Assembly: GCF_029269825.1 (NCBI RefSeq)
Contig: NZ_JARJHU010000008.1
Span: 310,001-374,000, forward strand
Direction: 5' to 3'
Source of the DNA: Pedobacter sp. JY14-1
Lineage (GTDB): Bacteria > Bacteroidota > Bacteroidia > Sphingobacteriales > Sphingobacteriaceae
DNA: 64,000 nucleotides
A program made the translations under genes and the position numbers. The notes under the pieces are model-generated. The model made no database searches and was not told where the DNA came from. It saw only the letters and a list, made by a program, of their open reading frames with translations. Shown piece after piece: positions 36,069-44,308 of this stretch; position 1 is the first letter of the stretch; each line of letters begins with the position of its first letter.

Positions 36069-37031
36069 CTATTTTTGTTTTAAACTATTTATTTCCTTTC
36101 GCTGGCTCTTGACTTCCTTCTCCATCTCAATCAAATGCAGCGTCAGCTCCTCAATCTTTTGCAACAGCTTCTTATTCATTTCACCCAGTTCCACACCATT
36201 TTCTTTCACCTCCGAAGCAGAAGGAATGCCTGGCAAATGGCCATTCTCTTTGATATGAGTTTCGGTTTCTGTGAGCGTTGGAAGCTTATAGCCTTTTGTA
36301 AAAACATAGTCCGGCCATGCCCCCTGTAACTTCACCTTAACCGACTCCGCAATCATACTACCCGCCACCGCAAGTTTGTAACCTTTCGTGTCCAACGCGC
36401 CTATACCAACGTTTCCATTAAAGTAGTTATTGGTTGTACCCTGGAAATAAGCTGAACCAGTCTGACTAATACCATTTGAGTTTACATAACCGTCAACCAC
36501 CGTTTTGTATGTATGTGAAGGGCCTCCCGATTCCTGGTAAGGAAGCGCATTTGCCGTACCGTCATATACTGTCACAGTAATCGCAAACTTGGACCGGTAA
36601 TAATAATTGATATTACCACCTTTTAACCAGATAACAATCTTATCATCAGCGTTTGCCGCAGTTGCATCACGCCATCCCCCGATAAATGGTACATCCTGAC
36701 CAGCAGACCCATTAACGCGCTGAAAGACTTTGGCATCTATAAACGCATTTGCATTTCCCCATCTTGTTGTGTGATAATCAAATCGGGCAATTACTGATCC
36801 AACCCAGGTGCTACTTACGTATACACTGGATCTGCCGATCTCCAGCTCGGAAGCAACATTGTTGGCCCAACCACCATCTGAAAAAGTAACTGGATAATAC
36901 CGGCTAGCATCTCCACCAACCGTAAAAGAGCCCGTAATCTGGGCAGAGGTTATCTTGCAAAATCCTAGCAGAATAAAAATAAAGATTCCTTTGAGAGACA
37001 AAAGTTGTGAACGTAGTAAGAGCCTTTTCAT
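36069..37031 (-). CDS. Secreted fibre-like protein, first gene of operon 2
   Basis: 320 residues. The N-region is longer and charged (MKRLLLRSQLLSLKG) before the hydrophobic core and a cleavage near TSAQ. A unique domain of about 190 residues (SFTVGGDASRYYPVTFSDGG, IDAKVFQRVNGSAGQDVPF) looks like a lectin- or knob-like fold, followed by GIGALDTKGYKLAVAGSM and the common module with coiled coil. Preceded by TAAGTTTG (37049-37056) and the palindrome array. Confidence 0.75.
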   Translation of the reverse strand: MKRLLLRSQLLSLKGIFIFILLGFCKITSAQITGSFTVGGDASRYYPVTFSDGGWANNVASELEIGRSSVYVSSTWVGSVIARFDYHTTRWGNANAFIDAKVFQRVNGSAGQDVPFIGGWRDATAANADDKIVIWLKGGNINYYYRSKFAITVTVYDGTANALPYQESGGPSHTYKTVVDGYVNSNGISQTGSAYFQGTTNNYFNGNVGIGALDTKGYKLAVAGSMIAESVKVKLQGAWPDYVFTKGYKLPTLTETETHIKENGHLPGIPSASEVKENGVELGEMNKKLLQKIEELTLHLIEMEKEVKSQRKEINSLKQK

Positions 37032-37048
37032 GCATTTAGATTTTTAGT

Positions 37049-37145
37049 CAAACTTAACCACCAGACTTTCAGCTTGCCAGCAAAAAAGCATGACTGTCAG
37101 TCATAAAGTATGACTACGAGTCATAAAATATGACTGACAGTCATA
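37049..37145 (-). promoter_or_regulatory. Operon 2 promoter with three 17-bp palindromes at 20-bp period
   Basis: Palindromes at 37089-37105, 37109-37125 and 37129-37145 share the TATGACTg-CAGTCATA consensus; the middle one is again the weakest. The -7 type box TAAGTTTG (37056 to 37049) is 32 nt from the nearest palindrome, the same distance as at operon 1. An XRE regulator gene ends 36 bases further upstream. Confidence 0.8.
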
Positions 37146-37181
37146 TTCTTTAGGAAGGCATGTAAAAGCCGTATTCAGCGC

Positions 37182-37403
37182 TCACTTTCCTTTAAAATCC
37201 ATTCCCTTCGGCGGGTCAAATCCGAGCAGTTCAAAAATCTCCAGCAGCCTTGGTCCCGAGCATTTACTTTTACCGGATTCAATCTTGGAATACCCTGTTT
37301 GCGTAATACCTAATTTGACCGCCATGTAAAGCTGGGTGTACTCTTTGTGTTTTCGTGCTTTACGAATCATATCACTGACTTCCTTGTAAAATTTCTCTTC
37401 CAT
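37182..37403 (-). CDS. XRE-family helix-turn-helix regulator
   Basis: 73 residues, almost entirely a Cro/CI-type HTH: EYTQLYMAVKLGITQTGYSK is the HTH proper, followed by IESGKSKCSGPRLLEIFELL. It starts 16 bases after the stop of the GspF-like gene, so it is probably co-transcribed with the secretion cluster, and it ends 36 bases before the operator array of operon 2. Inference: it binds the TGACTG-n-CAGTCA palindromes and couples expression of the secretion genes to that of both fibre/RHS operons. Small size and lack of a sensor domain fit a dimeric DNA-binding switch. Confidence 0.8.
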   Translation of the reverse strand: MEEKFYKEVSDMIRKARKHKEYTQLYMAVKLGITQTGYSKIESGKSKCSGPRLLEIFELLGFDPPKGMDFKGK

Positions 37404-37419
37404 ATCGCTATAAAAAAAT

Positions 37420-38505
37420 TTAAAAACTATTACTCATCTGGAACATCGGCAGGTACATGCTCACCAGGATAAACCCGACCACCAGGCCTAAAAAAATAAT
37501 GATCAGCGGCTCAATCAGCTTGCTGATCGTCCCGGTCTGGTATTCCACCTCCTGCACATACTGCTCGGCAATATTGCCGAAGAAATGGTCCAGCCTGTTG
37601 ATCTCTTCACCTACCTTTACCAGCTGGACCATCCTGGCCGGGTAAACTTCAAACTTGGCAAGGCTGGCATGCAGCGACACTCCCTTCATAATGTCCTGTT
37701 CCACCTGTTTCAGCGAGACCTCCATCGGGTAAAACCCGATCGTTTGCCGGGCCATATGGATGGCCCTGAGCAGGGGAATCCTGGTGCTGATCAAGAGCCG
37801 CATCGTATTGCAGAACCTGGCCAGGTAGATCTTCCTGACCAGTTCATTTAAAACCGGCACCTTCAGAACCAGTTGGCTGGAAAACTCACGGAAACGCTCC
37901 TCTTTACGGTACGCATACACCAAATACCCGCAGAGCCCGGAAACCAGCAAACCCGGAAAAAACAATTTGCCCATCAGCGCCGAGGCTGAGATCACCATTT
38001 CGGTCATCCAGGGCAGCTTACCCCCAAAGCGCTTGAACACATCGCTGAACATCGGCACCACAAACCTCAGCATAAAGAACACCGCCCCGGCAGAGGTACA
38101 CAGCACAATGGCAGGATAGGTCAATGCAGCCATGATCTTGCGCCGCTGCTCTACCTTGCGTTTATAGAACAGGGCCAGGTCATCCAGTACCTCGGCCAGG
38201 TTGCCGGTCTCCTCCCCGATCTGTATGCTGAATTCGTCATAGTCCGAAAACTTTCCGGTCTCTTTTACCGCCCGGGACAGTGATGCCCCGGAAATCACCT
38301 TCGCTTTGATGTCCCGGTAAACCGCAACCTGCTTGTCCTTCAGGCTTTCCAAGGTCACCAGGTCCAGACTGTTCTTCAGGTCGATTCCCGATCTTAGCAG
38401 GGTACCCAGTTCAAAGAAGAAACTGGTCTTCTTTTGATCGTTCAGCCCGGTTCCGCCAAAGCTGATGTCCTTGGAAAGCAGTCCGGCGATGTCTATCTTT
38501 TCCAT
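37420..38505 (-). CDS. gspF: Type II secretion/type IV pilus inner-membrane platform protein (GspF/PilC-like)
   Basis: 361 residues with the two T2SSF repeats: FFFELGTLLRSGIDLKNSLD near 28 and RFCNTMRLLISTRIPLLRAI near 230, each followed by a helical hairpin, and three membrane spans including the final IIIFLGLVVGFILVSMYLPM. The E-E-T-G motif (QIGEETGNLAEVLDDLA) and KVGEEINRLDHFFG are typical. Last gene of the cluster before the XRE gene; overlaps the GspJ-like gene by 13 bases. It would turn with the GspE ATPase to build the pseudopilus. Confidence 0.92.
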   Translation of the reverse strand: MEKIDIAGLLSKDISFGGTGLNDQKKTSFFFELGTLLRSGIDLKNSLDLVTLESLKDKQVAVYRDIKAKVISGASLSRAVKETGKFSDYDEFSIQIGEETGNLAEVLDDLALFYKRKVEQRRKIMAALTYPAIVLCTSAGAVFFMLRFVVPMFSDVFKRFGGKLPWMTEMVISASALMGKLFFPGLLVSGLCGYLVYAYRKEERFREFSSQLVLKVPVLNELVRKIYLARFCNTMRLLISTRIPLLRAIHMARQTIGFYPMEVSLKQVEQDIMKGVSLHASLAKFEVYPARMVQLVKVGEEINRLDHFFGNIAEQYVQEVEYQTGTISKLIEPLIIIFLGLVVGFILVSMYLPMFQMSNSF

Positions 38506-38969
38506 AATTCCTCTTTTAATCTGAATAGTTCCTCTGAGGTATATTGCTTATCAATGCGCAGCTGAACCGCCACACTATCCTGCATAAAGCTCAGGACCAA
38601 CCGGTCGGCCAGGCCGTCAGCTACAGGATGTTCTTCAAAGGATCCCTGGATGCGGAGCGTCCGGAGTTTCAGCGTATCTGTACCCCCGGCAACCTGCCTC
38701 AGCAGAAAATCTCCCCCTGCCTGGTAGATCAGGCTATCCATCAGCAGCCGGTCTCCCTCAAGCCGCACCGATCCGGCCCTTTCCACATCCCTTTGCAGCA
38801 CCTCCCGCACCATTTGCAGGTCTGCATGCCTCAGGTTCTTCTGCCGGTAACTGCCCTGCAGCTTTCCGAACAGGCTGAAGGCAGTATAGGCCATACCCAC
38901 AACGATTGCTGCGAGCATCATGGCCAGCACTACCTCCATCAGCGTAAATGCCTTAATCTTGTTTCCCAT
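38493..38969 (-). CDS. Minor pseudopilin (GspJ-like)
   Basis: 158 residues when started at the Met at 38969; the longer frame to 39068 would put 33 unlikely residues before the class III prepilin signal KIKAFTLMEVVLAMML. Cleavage is expected between Ala and Phe with Glu at +5. The globular part has the beta pattern of GspJ/PilW-type minor pseudopilins. Its start lies inside the end of the GspI-like gene (17-base overlap). Confidence 0.7.
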   Translation of the reverse strand: MGNKIKAFTLMEVVLAMMLAAIVVGMAYTAFSLFGKLQGSYRQKNLRHADLQMVREVLQRDVERAGSVRLEGDRLLMDSLIYQAGGDFLLRQVAGGTDTLKLRTLRIQGSFEEHPVADGLADRLVLSFMQDSVAVQLRIDKQYTSEELFRLKEELWKR

Positions 38970-39318
38970 CTCCCGTAACGATTTTGCTGACCTCTGCCAG
39001 TATTTTGCCCTCGCTGTCCCGGCACACTGCAGCCAGCACCCAGGCGCCCTTAAACCTGACCACTTCACTGAACTTTACCGCCACCGTAAATCCGTTCTGC
39101 TGTATCACCTGGTCCTGAAATGAATCTGCCGCAGCCAGGCTATCGGTCACCAGGTCGGTATACAATCCGGCCCTGAGCGCCTGGTCGTTCACTCCCGTAC
39201 CGGCCAGCCTGCCATAGATCACCAGGCCCGCAGTTACGCTGATCATCAGGATCAGCATGGCAATTACGGTCTCGGTCACCGTAGCCGCCTTCAGCCGTTT
39301 ACTTAGTTCAACCTGCAT
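38953..39318 (-). CDS. Minor pseudopilin (GspI/PilV-like)
   Basis: 121 residues with the N-terminal signal LKAATVTETVIAMLILMISV: cleavage after Ala, Glu at +5, then one hydrophobic helix. Length and place between the K-like and J-like genes fit GspI. Overlaps both neighbours, so one operon. Confidence 0.7.
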   Translation of the reverse strand: MQVELSKRLKAATVTETVIAMLILMISVTAGLVIYGRLAGTGVNDQALRAGLYTDLVTDSLAAADSFQDQVIQQNGFTVAVKFSEVVRFKGAWVLAAVCRDSEGKILAEVSKIVTGDGKQD

Positions 39319-40556
39319 AATATTTTTTGTTTTAAAGCCCCACCATTCAGAAAGCCCGTGCTCAGGTAATACCTGCTCAGCCGGGTACGGTCCAGTTTCA
39401 CATCGATCAGGTAGTTTTCATAAATGGCACCCGAAACCCTGGCCATCAGCCGGATGGCTGTTACGGAACCATTTACAGCCGCATTTTTAGCCAAGGTCAC
39501 ATAACCCTTGCTCCACAGCTCTCCTTTTACCAAAGTACCCTCGCCTATCTGGAGCAATGGCATCAGCTCACTGCGCTGCTTCTCCCAGGCGATCAGCGGC
39601 CCCTCTACCAGACAGTCTTTACCCATACTCAGCCTGGCCTGGAAACCGGCTGTATCCGGCTTCAGCACGACAAGAGCCGAGGGATATTTCAGCTGCACCT
39701 GAGCTCCGGTGACAATACTATCGGTGGCAAGGGCCTGCAAACGCCCGGTAAAGCCTTCTTCTATGCGGATATACGGTGCGATCAGGATAGCGTGCTCCAG
39801 CCTGGCCCCCGCCTGGACCGTGATCGCGCTATCAGCGGCCAGAATGACCTGTCCGCTGAGCTGCTGTCCCTCTCCGACCCGCGCTACAGCTCCCTGGTAT
39901 ACCCATTTTACAGGTTCCAGAAAACTACAAGAGACATCCGGATTGATACCCGGCTTGCCTTCCTGCCTGGCCCTGCGCAGCATCTCCTGCATCCAGTCCG
40001 CCAGGTCAGAAAAATCCCTGCCTGCCGGCAATTCCAGTTCCCTGCCACTATCTTTAATGCTGCCATAGACCAGCGTCCGGTCTTCGTATCCCCTGCCTTC
40101 CACATAAGCGGCCTTGATCCCCGATTTGGGCAAGTAAGCCGTACCGGTAATCTTGCTTTTACCCGAGATCGACACCGGCCGGTCTTCATCGGCCAGGTAA
40201 AACACCTGCAGTGTATCTGCAGGCACGGTTCCCATCATGATGGCCTGTGCTACGGAGTCTGCGCCCACCCAGGCCCTGATGATGCCGGTCTGGTAAACTC
40301 CCCAGGTACGCTTTTCCAGCAATACGCTGTCCTGCTGTTCCCCAAACAGGCTCAGCTTTTCCAGGGTATCTGAAGGAAAGCTGTCCAGCAGCAACAGTTC
40401 CCTTGCGGAGGACAGGTTACGTTTCAGTAACTGCATGCGTACTGCTTTGCGGTCCTGCATGCGGTAGATGTAAGTCGTCATCAGCATCGCACCGCAAACC
40501 AGCACAATGAGCAGCGAGATGATCAGAGAGATATAAAGAGCGGAGGCGCGTACCAT
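39303..40556 (-). CDS. GspK/PilX-like minor pseudopilin, unusually large
   Basis: 417 residues. VRASALYISLIISLLIVLVC at the N-terminus looks like a prepilin helix but has no Glu at +5, as is typical for GspK, the tip pseudopilin. The rest has repeated short beta segments (GQVILAADSAITVQAGARLE, VKGELWSKGYVTLAKNAAVN) like a beta-helix, reminiscent of bactofilin-type folds, and does not look like classic GspK. So the tip of this machine may carry a different head domain. Overlaps GspI-like gene. Confidence 0.55.
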   Translation of the reverse strand: MVRASALYISLIISLLIVLVCGAMLMTTYIYRMQDRKAVRMQLLKRNLSSARELLLLDSFPSDTLEKLSLFGEQQDSVLLEKRTWGVYQTGIIRAWVGADSVAQAIMMGTVPADTLQVFYLADEDRPVSISGKSKITGTAYLPKSGIKAAYVEGRGYEDRTLVYGSIKDSGRELELPAGRDFSDLADWMQEMLRRARQEGKPGINPDVSCSFLEPVKWVYQGAVARVGEGQQLSGQVILAADSAITVQAGARLEHAILIAPYIRIEEGFTGRLQALATDSIVTGAQVQLKYPSALVVLKPDTAGFQARLSMGKDCLVEGPLIAWEKQRSELMPLLQIGEGTLVKGELWSKGYVTLAKNAAVNGSVTAIRLMARVSGAIYENYLIDVKLDRTRLSRYYLSTGFLNGGALKQKILCRLN

Positions 40557-40564
40557 CAGACAGT

Positions 40565-41158
40565 TTATTTATGTTTTCCCTTTCCTTTAAAGATGGCTTT
40601 CAGCCTGTTGAACAATCCCTTGCGGGCCGTCGTGTCGGCAGGATGCGAATCCACCGGGCGCCGCTCCCTCAGTACACCATTCCTGTAGTTCAAAGTATCA
40701 GCAGGCCTGCCCAGGCTGTCGTATTTCACCAGCGCACCGTTCAGCTCGCCGTCCCTGTAAATTTCCGCCTGCCGCAACCTGCCAGCCGCATTCCAGCTCA
40801 GCCAGCGCCCCTGTTTCAGCCCCTTGTGAAACCTCCCCGACACCAGCAACATTTTGTGCGCGCGGTCATACTCGCGGTACAAGCCGTGCAGCACCTTCCC
40901 GGAATAAGCCGCCTGCGAGCTGTTCACCTTTCCTTTGTCATACCAGTAATACGTGTGCGCCATCTCAGGCAGCACCAGCATCCCTTTTTTTTGCAGCTGC
41001 AGCTGTACGGTAATGTCACCCTGGTGCAGCACCACATCCCGGCCCAGCCGGTCCATATACTGGAGCTCCTGCGGCTTGCAGGAAGCCATGATCCCGGCGA
41101 GCGCCAGGCCCGATGCCAGCACCGCCATTGACGAATAATTATTTTTCATCGCTTTCAT
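40565..41158 (-). CDS. MORN-type lipoprotein in the secretion cluster
   Basis: 197 residues, lipoprotein signal ALAGIMASC near residue 27, then MORN-like repeats (GKVLHGLYREYDRAHKMLLV, GLKQGRWLSWNAAGRLRQA, GELNGALVKYDSLGRPADT). A basic tail follows (RLKAIFKGKGKHK). Toxin-immunity-like MORN proteins are common in Bacteroidota; within this cluster it may be a pilotin-like or outer-membrane anchoring factor. Overlaps the GspC-like start by four bases. Confidence 0.6.
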   Translation of the reverse strand: MKAMKNNYSSMAVLASGLALAGIMASCKPQELQYMDRLGRDVVLHQGDITVQLQLQKKGMLVLPEMAHTYYWYDKGKVNSSQAAYSGKVLHGLYREYDRAHKMLLVSGRFHKGLKQGRWLSWNAAGRLRQAEIYRDGELNGALVKYDSLGRPADTLNYRNGVLRERRPVDSHPADTTARKGLFNRLKAIFKGKGKHK

Positions 41159-41667
41159 TCTGTCTTTAATGTTCTGGTCTCTTTCCTGTATTTCAGTCTC
41201 ACGGCATTCAGCCCGATATCCAGCAGCCTTACGCCCGCTAGCGTATCCCCTATCCGCATCATTTTCTCCTGCCCGTTATAGCTGATGATCGCTACCCTTT
41301 GCCGGACATCCTTACCACCCGATACAAAGCCCAGGTACTTCATCTGCTCCAGCGGATTCGGCATCACCACAGCAGGCGGGGCAGCGCTGATCGCACTACC
41401 TGCGGCCACCGGTCTGCGCTTTAACGTATCTGGCTTAATAGCCGCCTCACCCGTAAAAGGATCAGGATAGTCCGTCAGCAGCCGGAACGTATCCGGCATT
41501 GCCGCAGGCAAGTCCTGCCTGGCCGTAAATGGTACCGGGGCCACTTTGACCGCTACATCATCCGTTCCCTGTACCGCCGAAAATAACCTGTAAACGATCA
41601 GCCCCCAGATACCCAGTACCAGGAAACCCAGCCCGTACAGCATTCCCTTGGATTTTTGCGTAGCCAT
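41155..41667 (-). CDS. GspC/PilP-like inner-membrane connector
   Basis: 170 residues: one N-terminal membrane span (GMLYGLGFLVLGIWGLIVY), a Pro/Ala-rich linker, and a C-terminal HR-type beta domain with YLGFVSGGKDVRQRVAIISY and MRIGDTLAGVRLLDIGLN, the repeated pattern that links the inner platform to secretin N-domains. The stop of the Fn3-like lipoprotein precedes it by one base. Confidence 0.65.
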   Translation of the reverse strand: MATQKSKGMLYGLGFLVLGIWGLIVYRLFSAVQGTDDVAVKVAPVPFTARQDLPAAMPDTFRLLTDYPDPFTGEAAIKPDTLKRRPVAAGSAISAAPPAVVMPNPLEQMKYLGFVSGGKDVRQRVAIISYNGQEKMMRIGDTLAGVRLLDIGLNAVRLKYRKETRTLKTE

Positions 41668-41668
41668 C

Positions 41669-42634
41669 TTATTGTATGCTGAAGTTCATCAGTTCACTGG
41701 CCGGGCTTTCGTTCCCGGCCTGGTCCAGTGCGGTCACCTTCCAGTACACCAGTTCTCCCTGCTGGCCGGTGCTGAACGAATAGCTGTTCGTGTTGACCAG
41801 CAAAGGAAAACCTGTACTGTAATTACTTACCCCATCACTTTTATAGAGGTAAAGCCGGTATTTCTTTGCCGTGTTCACCGCCGTCCAGGAAATACTGACC
41901 GGCAAACTAACCTGTGCCCCCTTCACCGGGCTTACCGGTGCGGGAACAGCCGGCGCGGTCTTGTCATAGCCCAGCGTCCGTACCTCAGACCATTTGCTGT
42001 TTTCCTTCTCATTCTGGGCCCGTACGCGCCACTGATAGCTGCCATCTTCCGGGAAAGTGAACTGGTACACGTTACCACTGAGTACCGCATCGTACACGAG
42101 GTCATCCTCGTCAGCGAAATTGTCTTTATCGATCTGCAGCTGGTAGCCGGTGGCACCAAACAATTTGTTCCAGCCCAGGCCTACATTCGCCTCACTGCTG
42201 AGGTAATTTGTACCTGGGGTGTTCAGGGTTACCTTTTGCTCGGTCAGCGAAGATTCGTGGATCGTAAAACCAGCCGTAGCATAGCCGCTTTGGCTGCTGC
42301 CATTTTCCGCCCTCAGCCGCCACTGGTATTTTCCAGGCTCCATGGTCATTTCAAATCGTGTTCTGCCCTCGATAATGGTATCCTGCACCATGGATACCGT
42401 GTGCTCAAAATCCGGCGCAGCAATCTGCAGCCGGTACCGCAGCGCGTCTGCTACCGACTCCCAGTTGAACCCGACCTGGTAACGGTTGCTTTCCGATCCG
42501 TCCATAGGTGCCAGCAACCGGACCTCCCGCTTTTCCAGCGAAGGCTCAATAAAATCCTTACACGAAACCAGTAGCAGGGCCACAACCGCCAGGGCGATCT
42601 TGCTGCTGTACATTCCTTTTCTATTGTTCTTCAT
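41669..42634 (-). CDS. Lipoprotein with fibronectin type III-like repeats
   Basis: 321 residues, lipoprotein signal ALAVVALLLVSC with Cys near 25. Three Fn3-like units follow, each with a W...A..YRLQI or YQLQIDKD strand and a YQWRVRAQN or YQWRLRAEN strand. Such domains bind carbohydrate or proteins outside the cell. Its start overlaps the GspM-like stop by 14 bases. A cell-surface accessory of the secretion machine, with no counterpart in standard T2SS sets. Confidence 0.7.
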   Translation of the reverse strand: MKNNRKGMYSSKIALAVVALLLVSCKDFIEPSLEKREVRLLAPMDGSESNRYQVGFNWESVADALRYRLQIAAPDFEHTVSMVQDTIIEGRTRFEMTMEPGKYQWRLRAENGSSQSGYATAGFTIHESSLTEQKVTLNTPGTNYLSSEANVGLGWNKLFGATGYQLQIDKDNFADEDDLVYDAVLSGNVYQFTFPEDGSYQWRVRAQNEKENSKWSEVRTLGYDKTAPAVPAPVSPVKGAQVSLPVSISWTAVNTAKKYRLYLYKSDGVSNYSTGFPLLVNTNSYSFSTGQQGELVYWKVTALDQAGNESPASELMNFSIQ

Positions 42635-43175
42635 ATCGCGATTCTTTATTTGATTTGATCACGGGGATACCCGTAAAAATGAGTTCCATGGTAGTTTGCA
42701 GGTCTCTTGGGGCCCTGCGGTAAATTAAGGTGGTGATCCGCCCGATACGAGCCGCCGTATCCAGCTGCCTTTGCATGGCCAGCAGCTTAAAATAGGCGCC
42801 GCTCAGTTCGATGTGCTGCCGCAGTACCGGCCGCCCGGCCAGGCTGTCCCTTTCCCACCCGGGAAAAGCCTTTACCTGCAATCCCTGCACGGGCCCCAGC
42901 GTAGCACAGGCATTCCAGAGCTGTCCTTTCCAGAATGCCGAATCGATCTCAAAACGGTTGTACAACTGTTCCATCGCCTGCGTCCTGCGCGCTGTATAGC
43001 CAGGACTGATCCCCAGTTCTGCCGATGGCGCAGCCGCCGCCGTCAACTGCCTGTAAAGTCCGTAAGCGGCCCAGGTCTTTTTAAATGCAAGCTGCCAGCA
43101 GACGAGCCCCATCAGCAGGATCAGCACCGGGGCCATTTTCAGGATCAGCCTGTAATTGATTGTCTTTACTTTCAT
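42621..43175 (-). CDS. GspM/PilO-like assembly protein
   Basis: 184 residues: an N-terminal membrane span (LILKMAPVLILLMGLVCWQL), then a helical and ferredoxin-like part. No strong sequence motif; assigned by size, topology and place directly after the GspL-like gene (6-base gap). The neighbours fix the call more than the sequence. Confidence 0.55.
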   Translation of the reverse strand: MKVKTINYRLILKMAPVLILLMGLVCWQLAFKKTWAAYGLYRQLTAAAAPSAELGISPGYTARRTQAMEQLYNRFEIDSAFWKGQLWNACATLGPVQGLQVKAFPGWERDSLAGRPVLRQHIELSGAYFKLLAMQRQLDTAARIGRITTLIYRRAPRDLQTTMELIFTGIPVIKSNKESRYEEQ

Positions 43176-43181
43176 TTCCTG

Positions 43182-44279
43182 CTATTCTTTTATTTCCTTA
43201 CTGCGATATGGCGCCATATCTATCGAGACCGTAAACTCTCCCTTACCGGTGTCCCTGCTCACTACATATCCCGATAATTCGCAGTGTTTCACCCAATCCA
43301 TGGCGCGGAGCCCGTAAAGCCAGCCATTCACCTCTGCCGCCCCATCGCTTTGTCCGCGGATGATCATCTTTCCCGCCTCATAGACCTTCCGGCCGCCGGA
43401 AGCGAAGGCCTGCTGTCTTAAAGGATTGATACTGAACTCCGTCACGACGACGCCGGTCGGCCTGGAGGCCATCACCGCTCCCGTCAGCCAGGCAAAGGGA
43501 TAACCGCTAAAGCCCGAAGTCCGGAGAAACGCGGCGCGGCTGCCCAGCTCAGTTTCCAAAAGCGCATACTTCTTTACCTCGCTTCCTTTTAAGTTCTGCT
43601 GCAGGGCCAGCTGTTCCACTTCAGCCGTATAATGGCTGAGCAGCATGAAATTCAGCAGCAGCAGCAACAACAGGCCTACGCCGGTCAGAGCAAACACGCC
43701 CGACAAACGGGCCTTTGCCCGCAACTGTACCAACCGTTCCTGCATTGCCGGAGCAGCAGCGGTCACCCCGCCTGCACCGAGCAATACCTTCACCGCGTTG
43801 TCCTGTAAACCAGCCGCTTCCCCCAGGCACAATCCGACCACAGGGTGTCCCGCTGCTTCAAGCTCGGCAGACAGTTCATCTGCCAGCGGTTTTCTGACCA
43901 CTTCCAGTCGCGTTTCGGGCTGTGCTCCGTTGTACACCTTTAAGACCTGGACATAGAAGTCGCCCGGATCTGCTCCCGGCAGGGCTTGCGCTAACGCCGC
44001 TTCTCCCGTTAAGTCCGCAGCCAGGATGGTTTTACCCAATACGCCCTTACCATTCAGGCACAACAGCACCGGCATTTTCGGAAAGTTTTTACTAAAATGG
44101 GCGACATTTTTCAGCGCGCCCTGTTCAGCAGCTACCTTTACCTGCTCCGCCTCTAATTCCAGCAAATACGCCGAATACTGATGCTGCCCCTCCCTGTCCA
44201 GCGTGACCCTGAGCACCGCCAGTTGCTTCACCCGGAACAGCCCTTTAAACCATACGCTTATTTTTGCTCCTGCTTTCAT
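43182..44279 (-). CDS. GspL/PilN-like assembly protein
   Basis: 365 residues. Residues 1-195 form a cytoplasmic region resembling the actin-like GspL/PilM fold; a strong membrane span lies near 196-216 (GVFALTGVGLLLLLLLNFML), followed by a periplasmic ferredoxin-like part with PTGVVVTEFSINPL and RGQSDGAAEVNGWLYGLRAM, the PilN pattern. So GspL and PilN roles are fused, as in true T2SS. Next to GspM-like and secretin genes. Confidence 0.65.
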   Translation of the reverse strand: MKAGAKISVWFKGLFRVKQLAVLRVTLDREGQHQYSAYLLELEAEQVKVAAEQGALKNVAHFSKNFPKMPVLLCLNGKGVLGKTILAADLTGEAALAQALPGADPGDFYVQVLKVYNGAQPETRLEVVRKPLADELSAELEAAGHPVVGLCLGEAAGLQDNAVKVLLGAGGVTAAAPAMQERLVQLRAKARLSGVFALTGVGLLLLLLLNFMLLSHYTAEVEQLALQQNLKGSEVKKYALLETELGSRAAFLRTSGFSGYPFAWLTGAVMASRPTGVVVTEFSINPLRQQAFASGGRKVYEAGKMIIRGQSDGAAEVNGWLYGLRAMDWVKHCELSGYVVSRDTGKGEFTVSIDMAPYRSKEIKE

Positions 44280-44308
44280 CTGTGCTTACCTCAAATGCAT
44301 AAGGCTCC

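Noticed and set aside
20634..37031. Prophage or tailocin region because of fibre-like genes
   Set aside because: No sheath, tube, baseplate, capsid, terminase or lysis genes; every fibre protein has a signal peptide, which phage fibres lack.
13458..37031. T9SS cargo
   Set aside because: RHS proteins end in toxin tips and fibres end in coiled coils; no conserved T9SS C-terminal sorting domain was seen.
25413..37145. CRISPR array
   Set aside because: Only three short palindromic units with 3-base spacers at each of two promoters; no cas genes.
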